Assembly (NCBI GenBank): GCA_032690845.1
Contig: CM064424.1
Span: 39,693,511 to 39,757,510 of the forward strand
From: Eleusine coracana subsp. coracana
Lineage: Eukaryota; Streptophyta; Magnoliopsida; Poales; Poaceae
Direction: 5' to 3'
DNA length: 64,000 nt
This document shows, piece by piece, positions 45,480-57,887 of this stretch. Every line of letters starts with the position of its first letter. Within the stretch, counting starts at the first letter, position 1. The translations under genes were made by a program, and so were the position numbers. The notes below the pieces were generated by a model. The model searched no databases and had not been told where the DNA came from. It saw only the letters and a program-made list of their open reading frames with translations.

Positions 45480-45654
45480 ACTGCCTTCAAGCTACTATGT
45501 AATAACTGCCTTCGGGATGCTATGTAAGCATTGCGTTCGGGCTGCTATGTAATTACTGCCTTCGGGCTGCTATGTAAGCATTGCGTTCAGGCTGCTATGT
45601 AATTACTGCCTTCAGGCTGCCTTGTAATCACTGCCTTCGGGCTACTATGTAACT
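45480..45654. repeat. Seven-copy 25-bp tandem repeat
   Basis: Seven head-to-tail 25-bp units of the form actgccttcgggctgctatg + taatt or taagc, in strict 25-bp phase. Units 2-5 alternate between two types, suggesting a 50-bp higher-order unit. Confidence 0.9.
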
Positions 45655-46281
45655 ACATAAATATCCTGCTTGCAAAAGAAAAAATGTGACCTTGTAACCA
45701 ATGTAATTTATGCTAAAAAAACATGTATAACTCTATTCTACCTACCGAGCACCTCGTCAGGCCTCGGCATGCTTCAAACTGTAGTTGTTCGGCATCAGGT
45801 AAGTGTCGCGCCCAGATTTTCGAGCAGATCCCTCTAGAGAATCGGACTGTAGCTGTCTGGCATCAGACTATATTTGTCTGGACAAAGGCCGTAGTGCAAG
45901 AAATGTAAACAACACGCCCACTCGGGGCCTTTAGGCCGTAGTTGCCTTGACACAAAAAAATATGATACAACCAGAAATAAATGTAAAGATCATTCTAGTG
46001 GTGTAATTATCATTTTCCAAAGCACTATACCCATTATAGGTAGCACTGGCCTTCTAAATCCTACCTCAAATGACAAGACACACAAAAATTCTATCTAACA
46101 TGACTCAGGACGCAGCCCCTTGGCATGACTCGGGACGCAGCCCCTTGGCATTTGCACATTGCCAAACCACCGTACCACCAACTGCGACACTAAAACTTGC
46201 TAAGCTATGGCTGAAATTACCTAAGCCTCATTGTGATGTAGCCTTGGACACCCCTCGGGATGCAGCCCGTAGACTCCTTGG
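45655..46281. other. Non-coding stretch of B after the antisense ORF
   Basis: No clear ORF. Contains a two-copy 25-bp repeat (46099-46123, 46124-46148: catgactc.ggacgcagcccc) and the left target duplication of the MITE (46274-46281). Confidence 0.5.
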
Positions 46282-46818
46282 TAGGGATGAAATCAGATTG
46301 GATACGAACGGATATAGCTTATCTCATATCCTATCCTACATCTTTTTTCTCGGATCCGGAGTCAGAACGGATAGTATCGGATAATTATTTCTTGATCCCG
46401 TACCCCATCCTATATTCTTATTTCAGAGTCCGATTCAGACACGGATACTATTATAAGATTCATATAGATGAAAAATTTTATGATAGATATATAATTAGAG
46501 TGAGAATGAATATAACAATAGCTAATATATGAAAACAAGTCAATCTATTTACCTATATACAATAAATTTCTATATTTTTTAATATTTTTTAATATTTTTA
46601 ATGTCTAAATTATTTAAATTAAATCAAATTATATAAATCTCAGATACCGGACGGATACAGCTCATCCCATATCCTATCCCGCTAGTTTTTCTCGGACTCG
46701 GATTTTGATACGGATAGTGTCAGATGACTATTAGTGCATCCCATATTTGGCCATATTTGTTTTCTCGGTGATCGGATGATCGGACGGTCGGATATTATCC
46801 GTCCCGTTTTCATCCCTA
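46282..46818. mobile_element. hAT-type MITE, 537 bp
   Basis: Ends tagggatgaaat... and ...gttttcatcccta are inverted. Flanks ctccttgg (46274-46281) and ctcctcgg (46819-46826) match 7 of 8, an hAT-length duplication. Interior is AT-rich with GGATA-like repeats and no transposase. Confidence 0.8.
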
Positions 46819-46969
46819 CTCCTCGGGACCTAGCACAGACACTTCTTCGGACACAGCCTGGACAATACATATAAATGACATGTTTCGCCCCAGGGACATG
46901 TGCTGAAATGTCTTATACTTTATACACCAAAAAGAAGAGAATTTATCCCACCACACAGTCTTTGTCCTA

Positions 46970-48331
46970 TCATAGATATAACCTTTTCAGAGCATCTGCA
47001 TTGTATGTATGAGTCATCGAGGAGCCATCAAGTTCAAACAGATGATAAGCCCCTGGTCGAATGGACCAATCCACAATTAATGGACCAAACCACTTGCTGC
47101 ACAACTTGCCCACACTTACCGAATTGGGATTGTGACGAAGAACCAGATCACCCGGGGAGAACTCTCTTTGATGAACCTTGCAGTTATACGTTTTTTTAAT
47201 GACTCAATGTACTCGTGCAGATTTGTGACCGCTTGCACTGAGTTTCTTCCAGAGTGTCTTTTGCCACATCATCCTGTATCTCCTCCGGTGTAACTGCCTC
47301 GGCCCCATTCAGCGATTGAAAGGGCAAAAATCCAGTAGATCTGGTAGCAGTTGTTCTGATTGACCAGAGGACGTTCGGTAGCACATCAACCCACTTGCCC
47401 TTCGACAACCCAACCAAGGCACGAGAGGTCCCAAAGAATAAGTTGCCATTCATCCGCTCAACAGCCCCATTAGCCCTTGAATTGATAACTGACACTTCAC
47501 ACTTCTTTATCCCCAAGCTAAGACAGTATTCCTTGAACTCCAGGCTTCAAATTGCTTGCCATTATCAATAGTTAGCTCGAGTGGTACCCCAAAGCGACAA
47601 ACCACATTCTTCCAAAAGATTTTTTTACATTCCCAGCCACAATGTGAACCAACAGTTTGGCCTCCACCCACTTAGAGAAATAATCCACTACCACAATCAT
47701 GAAACAAAAACCTCTGGGAGCTGTAGGCAGTAGTCCCATGATATAACCCCAATGAGGCTATATCGGTGGAATTGGTTGCAGCAATGTAGCGGTTAAATAT
47801 GATTGATGTCCGATCCACTGGCAACCTACACAGATCCGAACCAGGTCTTTAGCATCATGCACTTCCATAGGCCAGTAAAACCCCTGCCTGAAAGCCTTAG
47901 ACACCAATCCCTAGGAGCCAGGTGAGATGAGCATAACCTTTCATGAATTTCATGCATAAGTTCTGCCATTCGGATTGACTGAGACACCGGAGGAGTGGTG
48001 CACAAATGCCCCCCTTGTACAAAACATCATCAATGATTGTGTATCCTTGGCACCGATGTAAAATCCCTTGCCTTTCCTCTCGATCATCTGACACATGTCG
48101 CCCTTCTAGACAAACACGAATAGGAGCTCTCCAGTCTTCTGTCGTGATAGCCATGACCCTTCCGCCTTTTACCTCTGGCGCAGTGGCTGCCTCCTTGAGC
48201 ACGTCATGAATCACATCACTAGGGACAAGACGAAGCCCGGGTGCAGCCCTAGCCAATGCATCTGCCTCCTAATTCTTCATACGGCGGATGTTATGAACTT
48301 TGAACCCCAAGAAATACTTATCCATCTCGTG
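46970..48331 (-). pseudogene. Element B integrase and pol C-terminus
   Basis: Minus-strand reading from the T insertion: HNIRR-like end of RNase H and ADALARAAPGLRLVPSDV (about 48256), zinc-finger part with LLRCLSQSEWQN, core with TIDNGKQF (about 47570) and NSRANGAVERMNGN (catalytic E region, 47480), then GKWVDVLPNVLWSIRTTATR, and a C-terminus that ends at a TGA at about 46970-46972. At least three frames are used, so it is broken. Order fits Tat-lineage pol. Confidence 0.75.
48327..48331. other. Target-site duplication of element T, left copy
   Basis: tcgtg here; tcatg at 62910-62914. One base differs. Confidence 0.7.
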
Positions 48332-50890
48332 TGTGACAACCCTACTCCGAAAAGTAGAGTATGTCGTACAGGATCGTCTCGGGAGATGGTTAACGAAGTA
48401 ACCATACACAGCATTCACGCATGAACATTCATCATTTACAACATTACATCACTTAAGTGCATAATATTACAAGTCCAGAGGTAAAATATAATTAAGTTCA
48501 GATCTGCATACATATGTCCTTAGTACATATTACACAAATTTGCGGAAGCGGTAAAACGACAAAACACAACGTTTAGTCCTACGTGAACCATGCCGGCCCT
48601 ATGGCGATGGCTCACTCATCCAGATTAGGAGAATTGGGGACCCATTCGATGGTCCAGTTATGAGGCTCCTCGCCTTCCCACACAACCTTATTACAACAAT
48701 TACAATAGGTCGCTTGAGGATAACCTGAAAAACAACATCAACGCAAAGCCTGAGTATCTAACATACTCCGCAAGACTTACCCGTCAAAAGGTTTACTAAA
48801 ACCGACTCCTAGCATGCAGGGGGCTGACCGGGTTTATTTGATATTTGCATAAAAAAAAGCTCCCATTAGCTCTATGCTGCACTTTCAATTTCCTTAAACA
48901 ATATTTTACTTTGCTTATCATAGAACATAGCTACGGTGAGTTTAGCTAGCTGCTAAGACATGAATATAGCTAAAGAGCAATACATCATAGCATTGTGTAT
49001 CCCTAGCATAAATAAATTTCAGAAACTTAACCACAACTTTACTACTTAACATATCATTGCCGCTGCTCGAATAAGAGGTACTCATAACCGTGAGGGACGG
49101 CAATTCGAATTGATTTACATCCTGCAGGGAAAACCCAAATACACGACATACGCATCATTTAAGAACACGTATGGCCACCGTTCGCAAGATTGCTATAAAG
49201 TCGATCCGGGGCCATTGATCCCGAGTACACGTCCTCCCCGCGATACAGTACTTCGTATCCGAGGCTTAACCCATGCACTCTCCAGCGGTCCTCAAACCCG
49301 TGCATCCACCGTGCTGTTCACATCACCTCTGGATCGATGAGTATGGCCGTCCAACAAGACGTCGCTCAAGTTACTAGGTTTACCAATTCCCATATTAAAG
49401 GTATGCACTTGGTACAGTTCAATACTTGTTCGTGGAGCTGCAATGATAGGTGCTCCATTTTTATCAAGTTCATCAACCAATTGAATCATAGTTGAATCTA
49501 TAACGTACCATTGACTCCACTAGTTTAAGCATAGCATTTGCTAACGTAAAAGCTTACTAACATACTAATCATAGGTCAGTGCGGGAGTATGCAAGTGTGT
49601 TTCATCCAAGTCCTACACTTAATGCACAATACAATATTCCTAACTTGTGATAAAGAAAAAGGACACGAGTGATAAAATGGGTTATGCACCGGGGCTTGCC
49701 TTGGGTGTGATCGTAGTTAGCGTCGTCACCAAAGTGCACTTCAGCTCCTTGCTGGTCCGGTGTGATCTCCTCGGTCTCAATCCCTATATGGAATGGACAC
49801 GCATTAATGCCAAGGAATACACAAGGTTTCATGGAGTTTTCTTAATTAAAGATGGAATGCATGGCATGACAATTCATGGCACTTCCTCTGCAAATAAAAA
49901 TTTATGACTAATCATTTATTCCTGAATGTGTGCACACCGAAGTATGGCATGGTAACTACTGAATTTTTGAAGGGGACAAACTTCTAATTACTAGAATGCA
50001 ACTTTTACTTATCACAATCTTAGTGTAAGTCTACTTTAACATGAGCATGGCCTAGGTGTTGCTTAAATGACCTCACATGCTGAGGGGGATATGACAATGT
50101 AGTACTTAGGGTCAAATTTCAGAAAGTTCATTTTTGAGCCACTTAGCTAAATTGACCATATGCACCACTAACACTAGGCATAACTAATGGCACTTTGATT
50201 TCATAACTAGTTTTAGGTTCCTATGGGTAATTAAGAACGAAAGTATATAACTGAAATGAGAATTTCTACTGAAATGTGAAGTTGAGGTATTTTCCATGGA
50301 CTTTCAGAAATTAATTTATTCCTACTTTCATTAAATACACACATAAAATAACATTTATATGAAGAAATTCTTAGTTTCTTAGCAAACGATCAATTTCGAC
50401 AGCAAATTTGTACTTCGGTAACTTCAAATTTTTCATGGGATTTTTCATAAGTGTACAAGTTCATAAGGAACAGAACTGACAAATTTCATGAATAAATTCC
50501 TACCCAATAATTTATATAAATTCAATTACTGAAAATGAGGATTATGCAATAATACTGAAAATATGCATAAAAATGGAAATGTGCTTTTGCAGAAAGTTTA
50601 AGGATGCCCTGAAATGCTTACTGAGCAAATTTCATGAATTTACCATTTACACATAATTACTTATGAATTTATTAAGCAAATTAGGGTTGTGACTTTGATG
50701 GATTAAATAAATTAATTTACTGAATAAACATGGACTTGATCCTGTTTTTCTGGCAGAGCAAGATTTTAGGAGTTGAACAAAATTAATTTCACAATTTTTG
50801 GCCTTGTATTTCTTGAGATATTGAATTTTGAAGTTTATTCAAAGTTCATTGTTATTTACAGTTTTGCCACTGGGTTTAAATCCTATCAGA

Positions 50891-50906
50891 CGCGCGCGCG
50901 CGCGCG
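50891..50906. repeat. (CG)n tract in T left LTR
   Basis: Alternating cgcgcg run, interrupted in the right LTR (61553-61568). Confidence 0.8.
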
Positions 50907-51205
50907 GCGGCCGGCGACGGCGAGCTCGGGCCCGTGGCTGATCGGCGGCACGGCGGAGGCTCGCGTGCGACTTGGATGGTCTCCATGCCGAGGGGAGCTC
51001 GTGGAGGGGGTTGGAGGGGAGATGGTCTCACCGGAGGTGGCCGACGACGACGCGCGGCGGCAAAGGCAACTCCGGCGAGGTCCACGTGATGGTGCCGAGG
51101 GAGAGGGAGGCCGGGGTTTGGTCGAAGAGCTCCGCGGAGGCTTGGGGACGGTCGGCATCAAGGAACTCGTCGAGGGGGAAAGGCCGGAGGAGGGTTCTCG
51201 TCGGT

Positions 51206-51225
51206 GGGGGGGGGGGGGGGGGGGG
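51206..51225. repeat. G20 homopolymer in T left LTR
   Basis: Twenty G; the matching place in the right LTR (61869-61875) has seven. Confidence 0.85.
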
Positions 51226-52258
51226 AAGAATATCCCGACGGCGGTGGCTCGAGCTTCACGAAATCCGGTGAGCACACTGCACGAGGGAGGAAGCGGGTTA
51301 GAGGGGAGGGAGGTGCTGACCTTGCGCGTTGATTTGCGAAAGAAAAAGGGAGTGGGAAGCCACCTAGTCGGAGTTGGACACGGCGGCGGTCATGGCGGGG
51401 AAGAACAGAGCACTGGCACAGTTTTCGCCGGGGAGAGGGAGGAAGAGAGGGTGCCGGTGCTCTGGGGTTGATCTGGGGTGTGGGAGAACTGGTTGCGAGT
51501 TGAGAGAGTGAGAGAGACGAGGCTGGTGTGCTGCTGCTGCCGCTGCTCCCCTTTTGACTCGGCCGGCGGAGCGATGGCCGAGAGCGGGTGAGAGAGGAAG
51601 AGAGAGGGAGGGAGGATCGCGCTGTCGGTAGGGGAGTGGCGGCCGGTGGTGGGCGGCTTCAATTCCCGGCCGGTGGCACAGGGCGGCGAGTTGGCAGCGC
51701 AGTGGCCGGAGTGGGGCGACAGGAGAGCGGCAGTGGCGACCGTACCTGGGTACAACCGGTGTCGGGTTGGAATTGGCCAGAGGGAGAGAATTCTTGACCC
51801 GGTTTTGACTCAGAACTTGGACTCGGGTTTGATACAATTCGCCATGTTGCCGTGCTCCAAACTGGACATCAATTTTTGCGTGGGTTCAGTGAAACGTGTG
51901 CTCCAACTTTGCTTTTGGGTGCACCTGCTAGTTTTGCATTGATAAATTAGGAAAATTCCAAACCTGAAATACACTTTTCTGACTTTAGGGGAATTTTTAA
52001 GGGTATTAAATGGTTACCAAAAATTCTGGAAAACTTCTCAAACTCTTTTTTTGTATGGACATTCTGAATATGTAAAAATATTGGGGTACTTCCATGGGTT
52101 TTGGTAATGTTTGTGAATGACCCCTTTTTGAATATTATGGACTTAATTAAGTAGGTTTCCTCTTTTTATTCTTTGGCACATGGATTAATTATACTCTTGC
52201 TTAGCCCTTAATTGATGTTAGGTTTTGTTAACCTCATTTTGTGACATGGGATGTCACA

Positions 52259-52273
52259 GCACACCCCCCTTAA
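52259..52273 (-). other. Polypurine tract of element T
   Basis: Minus strand TTAAGGGGGGTGTGC directly before the LTR start. Confidence 0.85.
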
Positions 52274-52329
52274 GGAAATCTCGTCCCGAGATTTGCAAAA
52301 GCACGGACAAGAGGGAGGGGTGCGGATGG

Positions 52330-55300
52330 TTACCGGTTTTGGGAGGCCAAAAATTCTAGAAAGTTAGCCTTCAGAAACTCCTCTTGTTCCCATGTGGCTT
52401 CCTCTTCAGTATGGTTACTCCATTGCACTTTGTAGAAGGTGATAGTGCGGCTGCGAGTTACCCGGTCCTTTTGATCGAGGATGCGATTGGGGTATTCGGG
52501 GTAGGAGAGGTCTTCTTCCAATTGCTCGGTGTCGGAGATAACTACGTCCATCAGGGGCTTCAAACATCTCTTGAGTTGGGAGACATGGAAGACGTTGTGC
52601 ACCCACTCAAGATTTTCCGGTAGTTGCAACCGATAAGCAACGGCGCTATGCTTTTCCGTGATCGAAAAAGGTCCGATATAGCGGGGTGCTAATTTCCCTT
52701 TGATTCCGAAACGAGATACACCTTTGTTGGGAGAAACCCGAAGATAGACATGATCTCCCTTTTCGAACTCCAATGGACGTCTCCTTTTATTAGAGTAACT
52801 CATTTGGCGGGATTGCGCGGCCTTCATGTTAGCTTGGATTTGTCGCACCTTCTCTTCGGCGTGCGTGACCAGATCGGGACCGAAAGTAATTCTTTCTCCC
52901 GACTCTGACCAATTCAGCGGGGTTCGACACGAGTGACCATACAAAGCTTCAAATGGCGACATTCCCAAACTTTCTTGATAACTATTGTTGTAGGAGAACT
53001 CGGCGACCGGGAGGCAAGATTCCCAATTTCCACGATTGTCTAGCACACAAGCTCTTAATAAATCTTCCAAATATTGATTTAGTCTCTCGGTTTGTCCATC
53101 GGGTTGTGGATGATAAGTGGAACTGCGGATGAGAGTGGTGCCAAGACAAGCGTGCAATTGCTCCTAAAAACGAGCAATAAATTGGGGGCCTCGATCGGAG
53201 ATGATCGTCTTGGGCACACCGTGCGAGCATAGAATCCGCACAATGTAGAGCTCGACATATTGCTTAGTAGAGTAGGTTGTATGGACGGGGATAAAATGAG
53301 CAGACTTGGTCAACCTATCCACAATAACCCATATGGAATTGTGCTTCTTGGGTGTGAGGGGTAGTCCAACGATGAAGTCCATAGCAATGTCTTCCCATTT
53401 CCAAGCGGGGATTTTCAATGGGTGTAAAAGACCGGCTGTTCTCAAATGATCGGCCTTCACACGTTGGCAAGTGTCACATTCAGAGACATAACAAGCAACC
53501 TCTCGTTTCATGCGTGTCCACCAAAACTTTTCCCTTAACCCGCGATACATTTTGTTGCTGCCGGGGTGTATGGAGTATTTGGACAAGTGAGCCTCATCCA
53601 AAATTTTCTTTCTTAGCTCCTCATTCCTCGGAACAACAATGCGATTGTTGAACCAAAGTACTCCATCTTCATCTTGTCGGAAACATGTAGCTTCTTCCGT
53701 CCCGATTTTCTGGCGGATATACTCCATTTCTTTGTCCTGCTTCTAGGCTTCCACGATTTCTTCTCGAAGAATAGGAATGAGAGCCAAATTATATAAGGAT
53801 CCTTATGGAATAACACGAAGACTTGGTTCGCTCGGATCTGAAATCGGGCGAGCTTCCATAGAGCAAACAATCACGTGATTGCATTGGTCCCTTCGACTCA
53901 AGGGGTCGGCAACCACGTTTGCTTTTCCGGGGTGATAATGAATTTCCAATTCATAATCCTTGATCAGTTCCAACCATCTACGTTGCCGCATATTCAGTTC
54001 TTGTTGAGTGAAGATATATTTGAGACTTTTGTGGTCGGTGTAGAGGTTGACAAGATTACCGAGTAGGTAGTGGCGCCAAGTTTTCAAGGCTAGAACAACG
54101 GAGGCCAATTCTAAGTCATGAGTGGGATAATTTTGCTCGTGCTTCCAGAGCTGTCGTGAGGCATAGGCAATGACACGACCTTCTTGCAAAAGCACACAAC
54201 CCAATCCGGTGTCGGAGGCATCGTAATAAACATCGAATGGCTTGGTGATATCGGGTTGAGCTAAAACCGGAGCGGTTGTCAGATGCTTCTTGAGTGACTG
54301 AAAAGCTTCTTCACATGCACCACTCCACTTGAACTTAGAATCCTTTTCCAGCAGCTTGGTCATAGGCTTGGCAATACTTGAGAAGTTGGGAATGAATTTC
54401 CGATAATAACCGGCAAGACCAAGGAAACTGCGAATTTGTCTGACCGATTTCGGAGCCTTCCAATTCAGCACATCCTCTACTTTGCTAGGTTCCACGGCTA
54501 CTCCTTCTGCTGATATGATGTGGCCCAAGAATGGAACTTGCTTTAGCCAAAATTCACATTTACTAAATTTGGCGTAAAGTTGGTGATCTCGGAGTCGTTG
54601 TAGAACAATGCGAAGGTGTTCGGCGTGTTCTCCTTCGGACTTAGAGTAGATCAGAATATCGTCGATGAATACCACTACGAACATATCCAATTCGGGCATG
54701 AATACGGAATTCATCAAATACATGAAATGGGCTGGAGCATTGGTGAGACCGAAAGACATGACAAGATATTCGAAAAGACCATATCGGGTGGAGAATGCTG
54801 TTTTTGGAATATCTTCGGCTCGGATTTTTATTTGATGGTAACTGGATCGGAGATCAACCTTGGAGAAGACTTTAGCACCTACTAGCTGATCAAAAAGGAT
54901 ATCGATTTGAGGTAGAGGGTACTTGTTCTTGATGGTTACCGTGCTTAACGGTCTATAGTCGACACATAGGCGCAGGGTTTTGTCTTTCTTCTTCACAAAG
55001 AGAGCGGGACAACCCCAGGGAGATGAACTTGGTCGGATATAGCCCTTGTCCATAAGCTCTTGTAACTGATCTTTCAACTCCGCTAACTCATTAGGAGCCA
55101 TTTTGTACGTCCTACGAGCGATAGGCACCGTACCGGGTACGAGTTCAATCTTAAACTCAACATCCCTGTCCGGAGGCATGCCCGGCAAATCATCTGGAAA
55201 GACATCGGGAAAATTGCAAACCACTGGAATATGTGCTAGCTCCTTCCCTACCACATGACATACTTGAGAGGTGGACGACTTGAGATACGGCAATCGGAGA

Positions 55301-56853
55301 ATAGAAGGGCCGTGTAATGGTGAGTTCAAATGGACTTCTCGGTCCTCAAGGTGCAATACAGCTTTGTGACTAGTCATCCATTTCATACCGAGAATTATGT
55401 CGATGCTTTGGCCATTTAAGACGATTAGGGAAGTGGGATATATGTTGTTGGCTAACTTAAGTGGCACTTTCCTTAACTCGAGATGAGCCCTTATTTTTCC
55501 ACAGGGAGACGTAATAACGTACGGGGTTCCCATAGTGGTGGGGGTAATTTTCAGATGATTTGCACATGCTTGACTAATGAAATCATGCGTTGCTCCTGAA
55601 TCAAAAAGAACCATGGCAGCATGTTGGTTGATCGAGAACGTACCTGCGAGAACGGGTTCTCCAGCTTGGGTCTCTTCGACCGTGGTATAGTTGACTCGGC
55701 CATTCTTGTGAGTGGGGGTAGACGACTGAGGATGACTCCCATTGCTGCCATTATTGTTGTTGCCGCTGTTGTGGTTGTTGTTGTTATTCCCGGAAGTGTT
55801 GAAGTTGTTGTTGTTGCTCGGGTTGCGCCTCGGAAACCGACATTCTTTAGCAAAGTGACCGGTGTGGCCACAATTGTAGCATGGCTGTGAGGAGTTGGTC
55901 TTCACCACTTGATTGCTTTTCTCCGGTGGGTGAGAACCAGAGGATTGTTGGTGGTTCCCACCATGGAATCGAGAGTGCTGCTGCGAAAACGACGGGCGAG
56001 GTCCTCCTCCCGACGGTACCGCAGCCCAAAATTTCTGTCCGGTCGGGGAGGTGATTGCTAGCTTGTATTTGGGCGGTGCAGAGCCGGAGGAACTTCCCAT
56101 AGCACGTTTCCTCTTCTTGTCCTCTTGATTGGCACGGATGGCGTCTTCTTGCACAATGGCGGCACTCATCAAGTCATTGAATGTGCCGGCGGTGACTTGC
56201 GCCAATCGGTCTTGTAGCTTCGGGGTAAGTCCCGAACGAAAGCAGTCTTTCTTTTTCTCGTCCGTATCGGTGTGATACAATGCGTACTGCGCCAAGTAGT
56301 TGAACTTTCGTGCATACTCTTGCACGGTTCCGGAGCCTTGCTTCAAGTTGAGGAACTCCTGCAACTTGCGCTTCATGAGTCCAGCGGGTATGTGGTGTGC
56401 ACGGAAAGCAACGCAGATCTCCGTCCAAGTAACTTGGTGACCTGCGGCGAGAGCGGCGGTGAAGCTGGCCCACCAAGCACTTGCGGAGCCACGGAGCTTC
56501 TGCGCGGCGAAGAGGGGCTTCTGCTGCTCGGTGCAGTGGAGGAGTGCGAACTTCGACTCTAACGTGCGAATGAAGTTGTCCGCTTCCAGAGGATCACCGG
56601 CTTCTCCGAAGGTGGGCGGGTGAGTCGCCCAAAAGTCGGCGTAAGAGGATTCCCACTGCTGCTGTGGTGGTGGTCCGTGAGCTCCCTGACGGTTCATGTT
56701 CTCCATGAACATGCGGAACATCTCGTTCTGATTGTGGATGAGCTGCTCCATAGCCGTCAGAGGTGGCGCGTTGGGCAGCGGCCCAGTTCCACCAATGTTC
56801 GAGGCGCCGGGAGCATCACCGACGTTCTCTCCACCACGGCGAGTTTGCACCAT
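52330..56853 (-). pseudogene. T gag-pol polyprotein with chromodomain, three premature stops
   Basis: One continuous minus-strand frame of about 1,507 codons plus stop. In order: gag domain (residues about 85-210); CCHC knuckle CYNCGHTGHFAKEC (325-338); Asn-rich linker; protease with LFDSGATHD (D418); RT with FGLTNAPAHF and active site VVFIDDILIYS (about 729-736); RNase H with VYYDASDTG (about 875-882), TDHKSL and VVADPLSRR; integrase with zinc finger (CDTCQRVKADH), core residues in IAMDFIVGLP, IISDRGPQF and HPQPDGQTERLN; and a chromodomain-like C-terminus (YPNRILDQKDRV, HTEEEATWE). Stops: TAA 53803-53805, TAG 53743-53745 and TAG 53164-53166. Everything else in the frame is intact, so this is the best-preserved protein set in the window. 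Confidence 0.9.
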
Positions 56854-57219
56854 CTAACATATGAACGACATGTTAGCCCCATCATCATATGAGACAACAT
56901 GATAACAATGCTACAATATGGCGACGAAATAAAATTTCAGATTGCTCAAATTGAAATGCTGGACAATTAAACGGTGCGGACATAAGAGATAACCTAAATT
57001 CCATAATTTCCACACCATATGCAACATACTCATGACGAAGCCATAGATACACGGGATGCAACTTTCGATACATAGCAAGTATTCGGTTACATCACTCGGA
57101 ACACTACACCCTACGATCTCGGAGAGCTTAGGTTACAACTTAGCATAACACTACCACACCATGTACACACGACTACGATGTCCCACGAGATTTCACCCTA
57201 CGTACATAAGGCTACTTGG

Positions 57220-57887
57220 TCACCCGGCGTGGCTGTCACCATCGGACTCCGCGTCCATGGCTGCCGGTCCCGTGGGTGCTTCGAAGTCGGTGCCAGAATC
57301 ACTGTTCTCACTCAGATCGACGTCATCGGGGGGAATCACCGTGAGTGGGATGGGTGGCTCATTGTTAAGGATGGCGTTCAGCTGACCATTAGCAGCTTGG
57401 AGCTGTCCAATGAGCTGCTCTTGCTGTGCGATGATCGCGTGAGCGTCATTGAGGTTCCCTTCCATGACATCACGCTCATCTTGAGCTTCTTCGCGTTGGG
57501 CCTGCAGCTCGCTTCGCTCCTCCAAGAGAGAGCGGTAACCTGACCATGAAGAGAGTAAATCTCTCCTTGGGCAGCGGTGAGCTGGGCGTTGCATTGGTGC
57601 AGCTGCTCCTGCAACACGCCGCTTGCATCATCCTCGATGATGAGTCGAGCATCATGAAGCTGCTCGAAAAGGTCGGCCCGCTCTATTTCGCTAGTGTGCA
57701 GCTTGTCCACAAGGGCTGCAACCTTAGCATCACGCTCCGTGAGCTGGGCATCACGGGCAACAAGCGTGGACTGCAGCGCCTCGCGCTCTCGCTCCAACTC
57801 GAGGACGCGAGCGGCAAGGTACTCCGGGTCCATCATGCACTTGCCATCATCCATCTGCCGGAATAAAGTTTTGCAAGGGTGAGTCAA
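57220..57887 (-). pseudogene. T upstream coiled-coil ORF (orf0-type), frameshifted
   Basis: Two overlapping minus-strand readings upstream of gag. 57887-57378 encodes a long charged helix (ARVLELEREREALQSTLVA, ERDAKVAALVDKLHTSEIER, EDDASGVLQEQLHQCNAQL). 57594-57220 continues it (LLEERSELQAQREEAQDERD, EGNLNDAHAIIAQQEQLIGQ) to an acidic C-terminus (SENSDSGTDFEAPTG). The join is at a short CT repeat (57527-57534), where the frame changes. Similar ORFs upstream of gag are known in rice RIRE3-like elements; function unknown. Strong coiled coil suggests self-association or partner binding. Confidence 0.65.

Larger units (their letters stand above)
48332..52258 (-). repeat. T left LTR (3' LTR of the element)
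   Basis: 3,927 bp. Contains a GC-rich block (50889-51800) with a CG dinucleotide run (50891-50906) and a G20 run (51206-51225), and a short tract around 49335-49375 missing from the right copy. No convincing coding; the GC-rich block creates long open frames on both strands by composition. Confidence 0.9.

Noticed and set aside
45480..45654. CRISPR array
   Set aside because: Units are contiguous with no spacers and this is a plant genome; it is a simple tandem repeat.
50773..51471. Long plus-strand ORF in the GC-rich part of T's left LTR (232 codons), with a counterpart at 61584-61982
   Set aside because: GC-rich sequence lacks stop codons in several frames on both strands; the translation is low-complexity Gly/Arg and differs in frame between the two LTR copies. 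Composition artefact.
54616..54885. Plus-strand ORF opposite T's RT
   Set aside because: Shadow of the minus-strand gag-pol frame; no motif.
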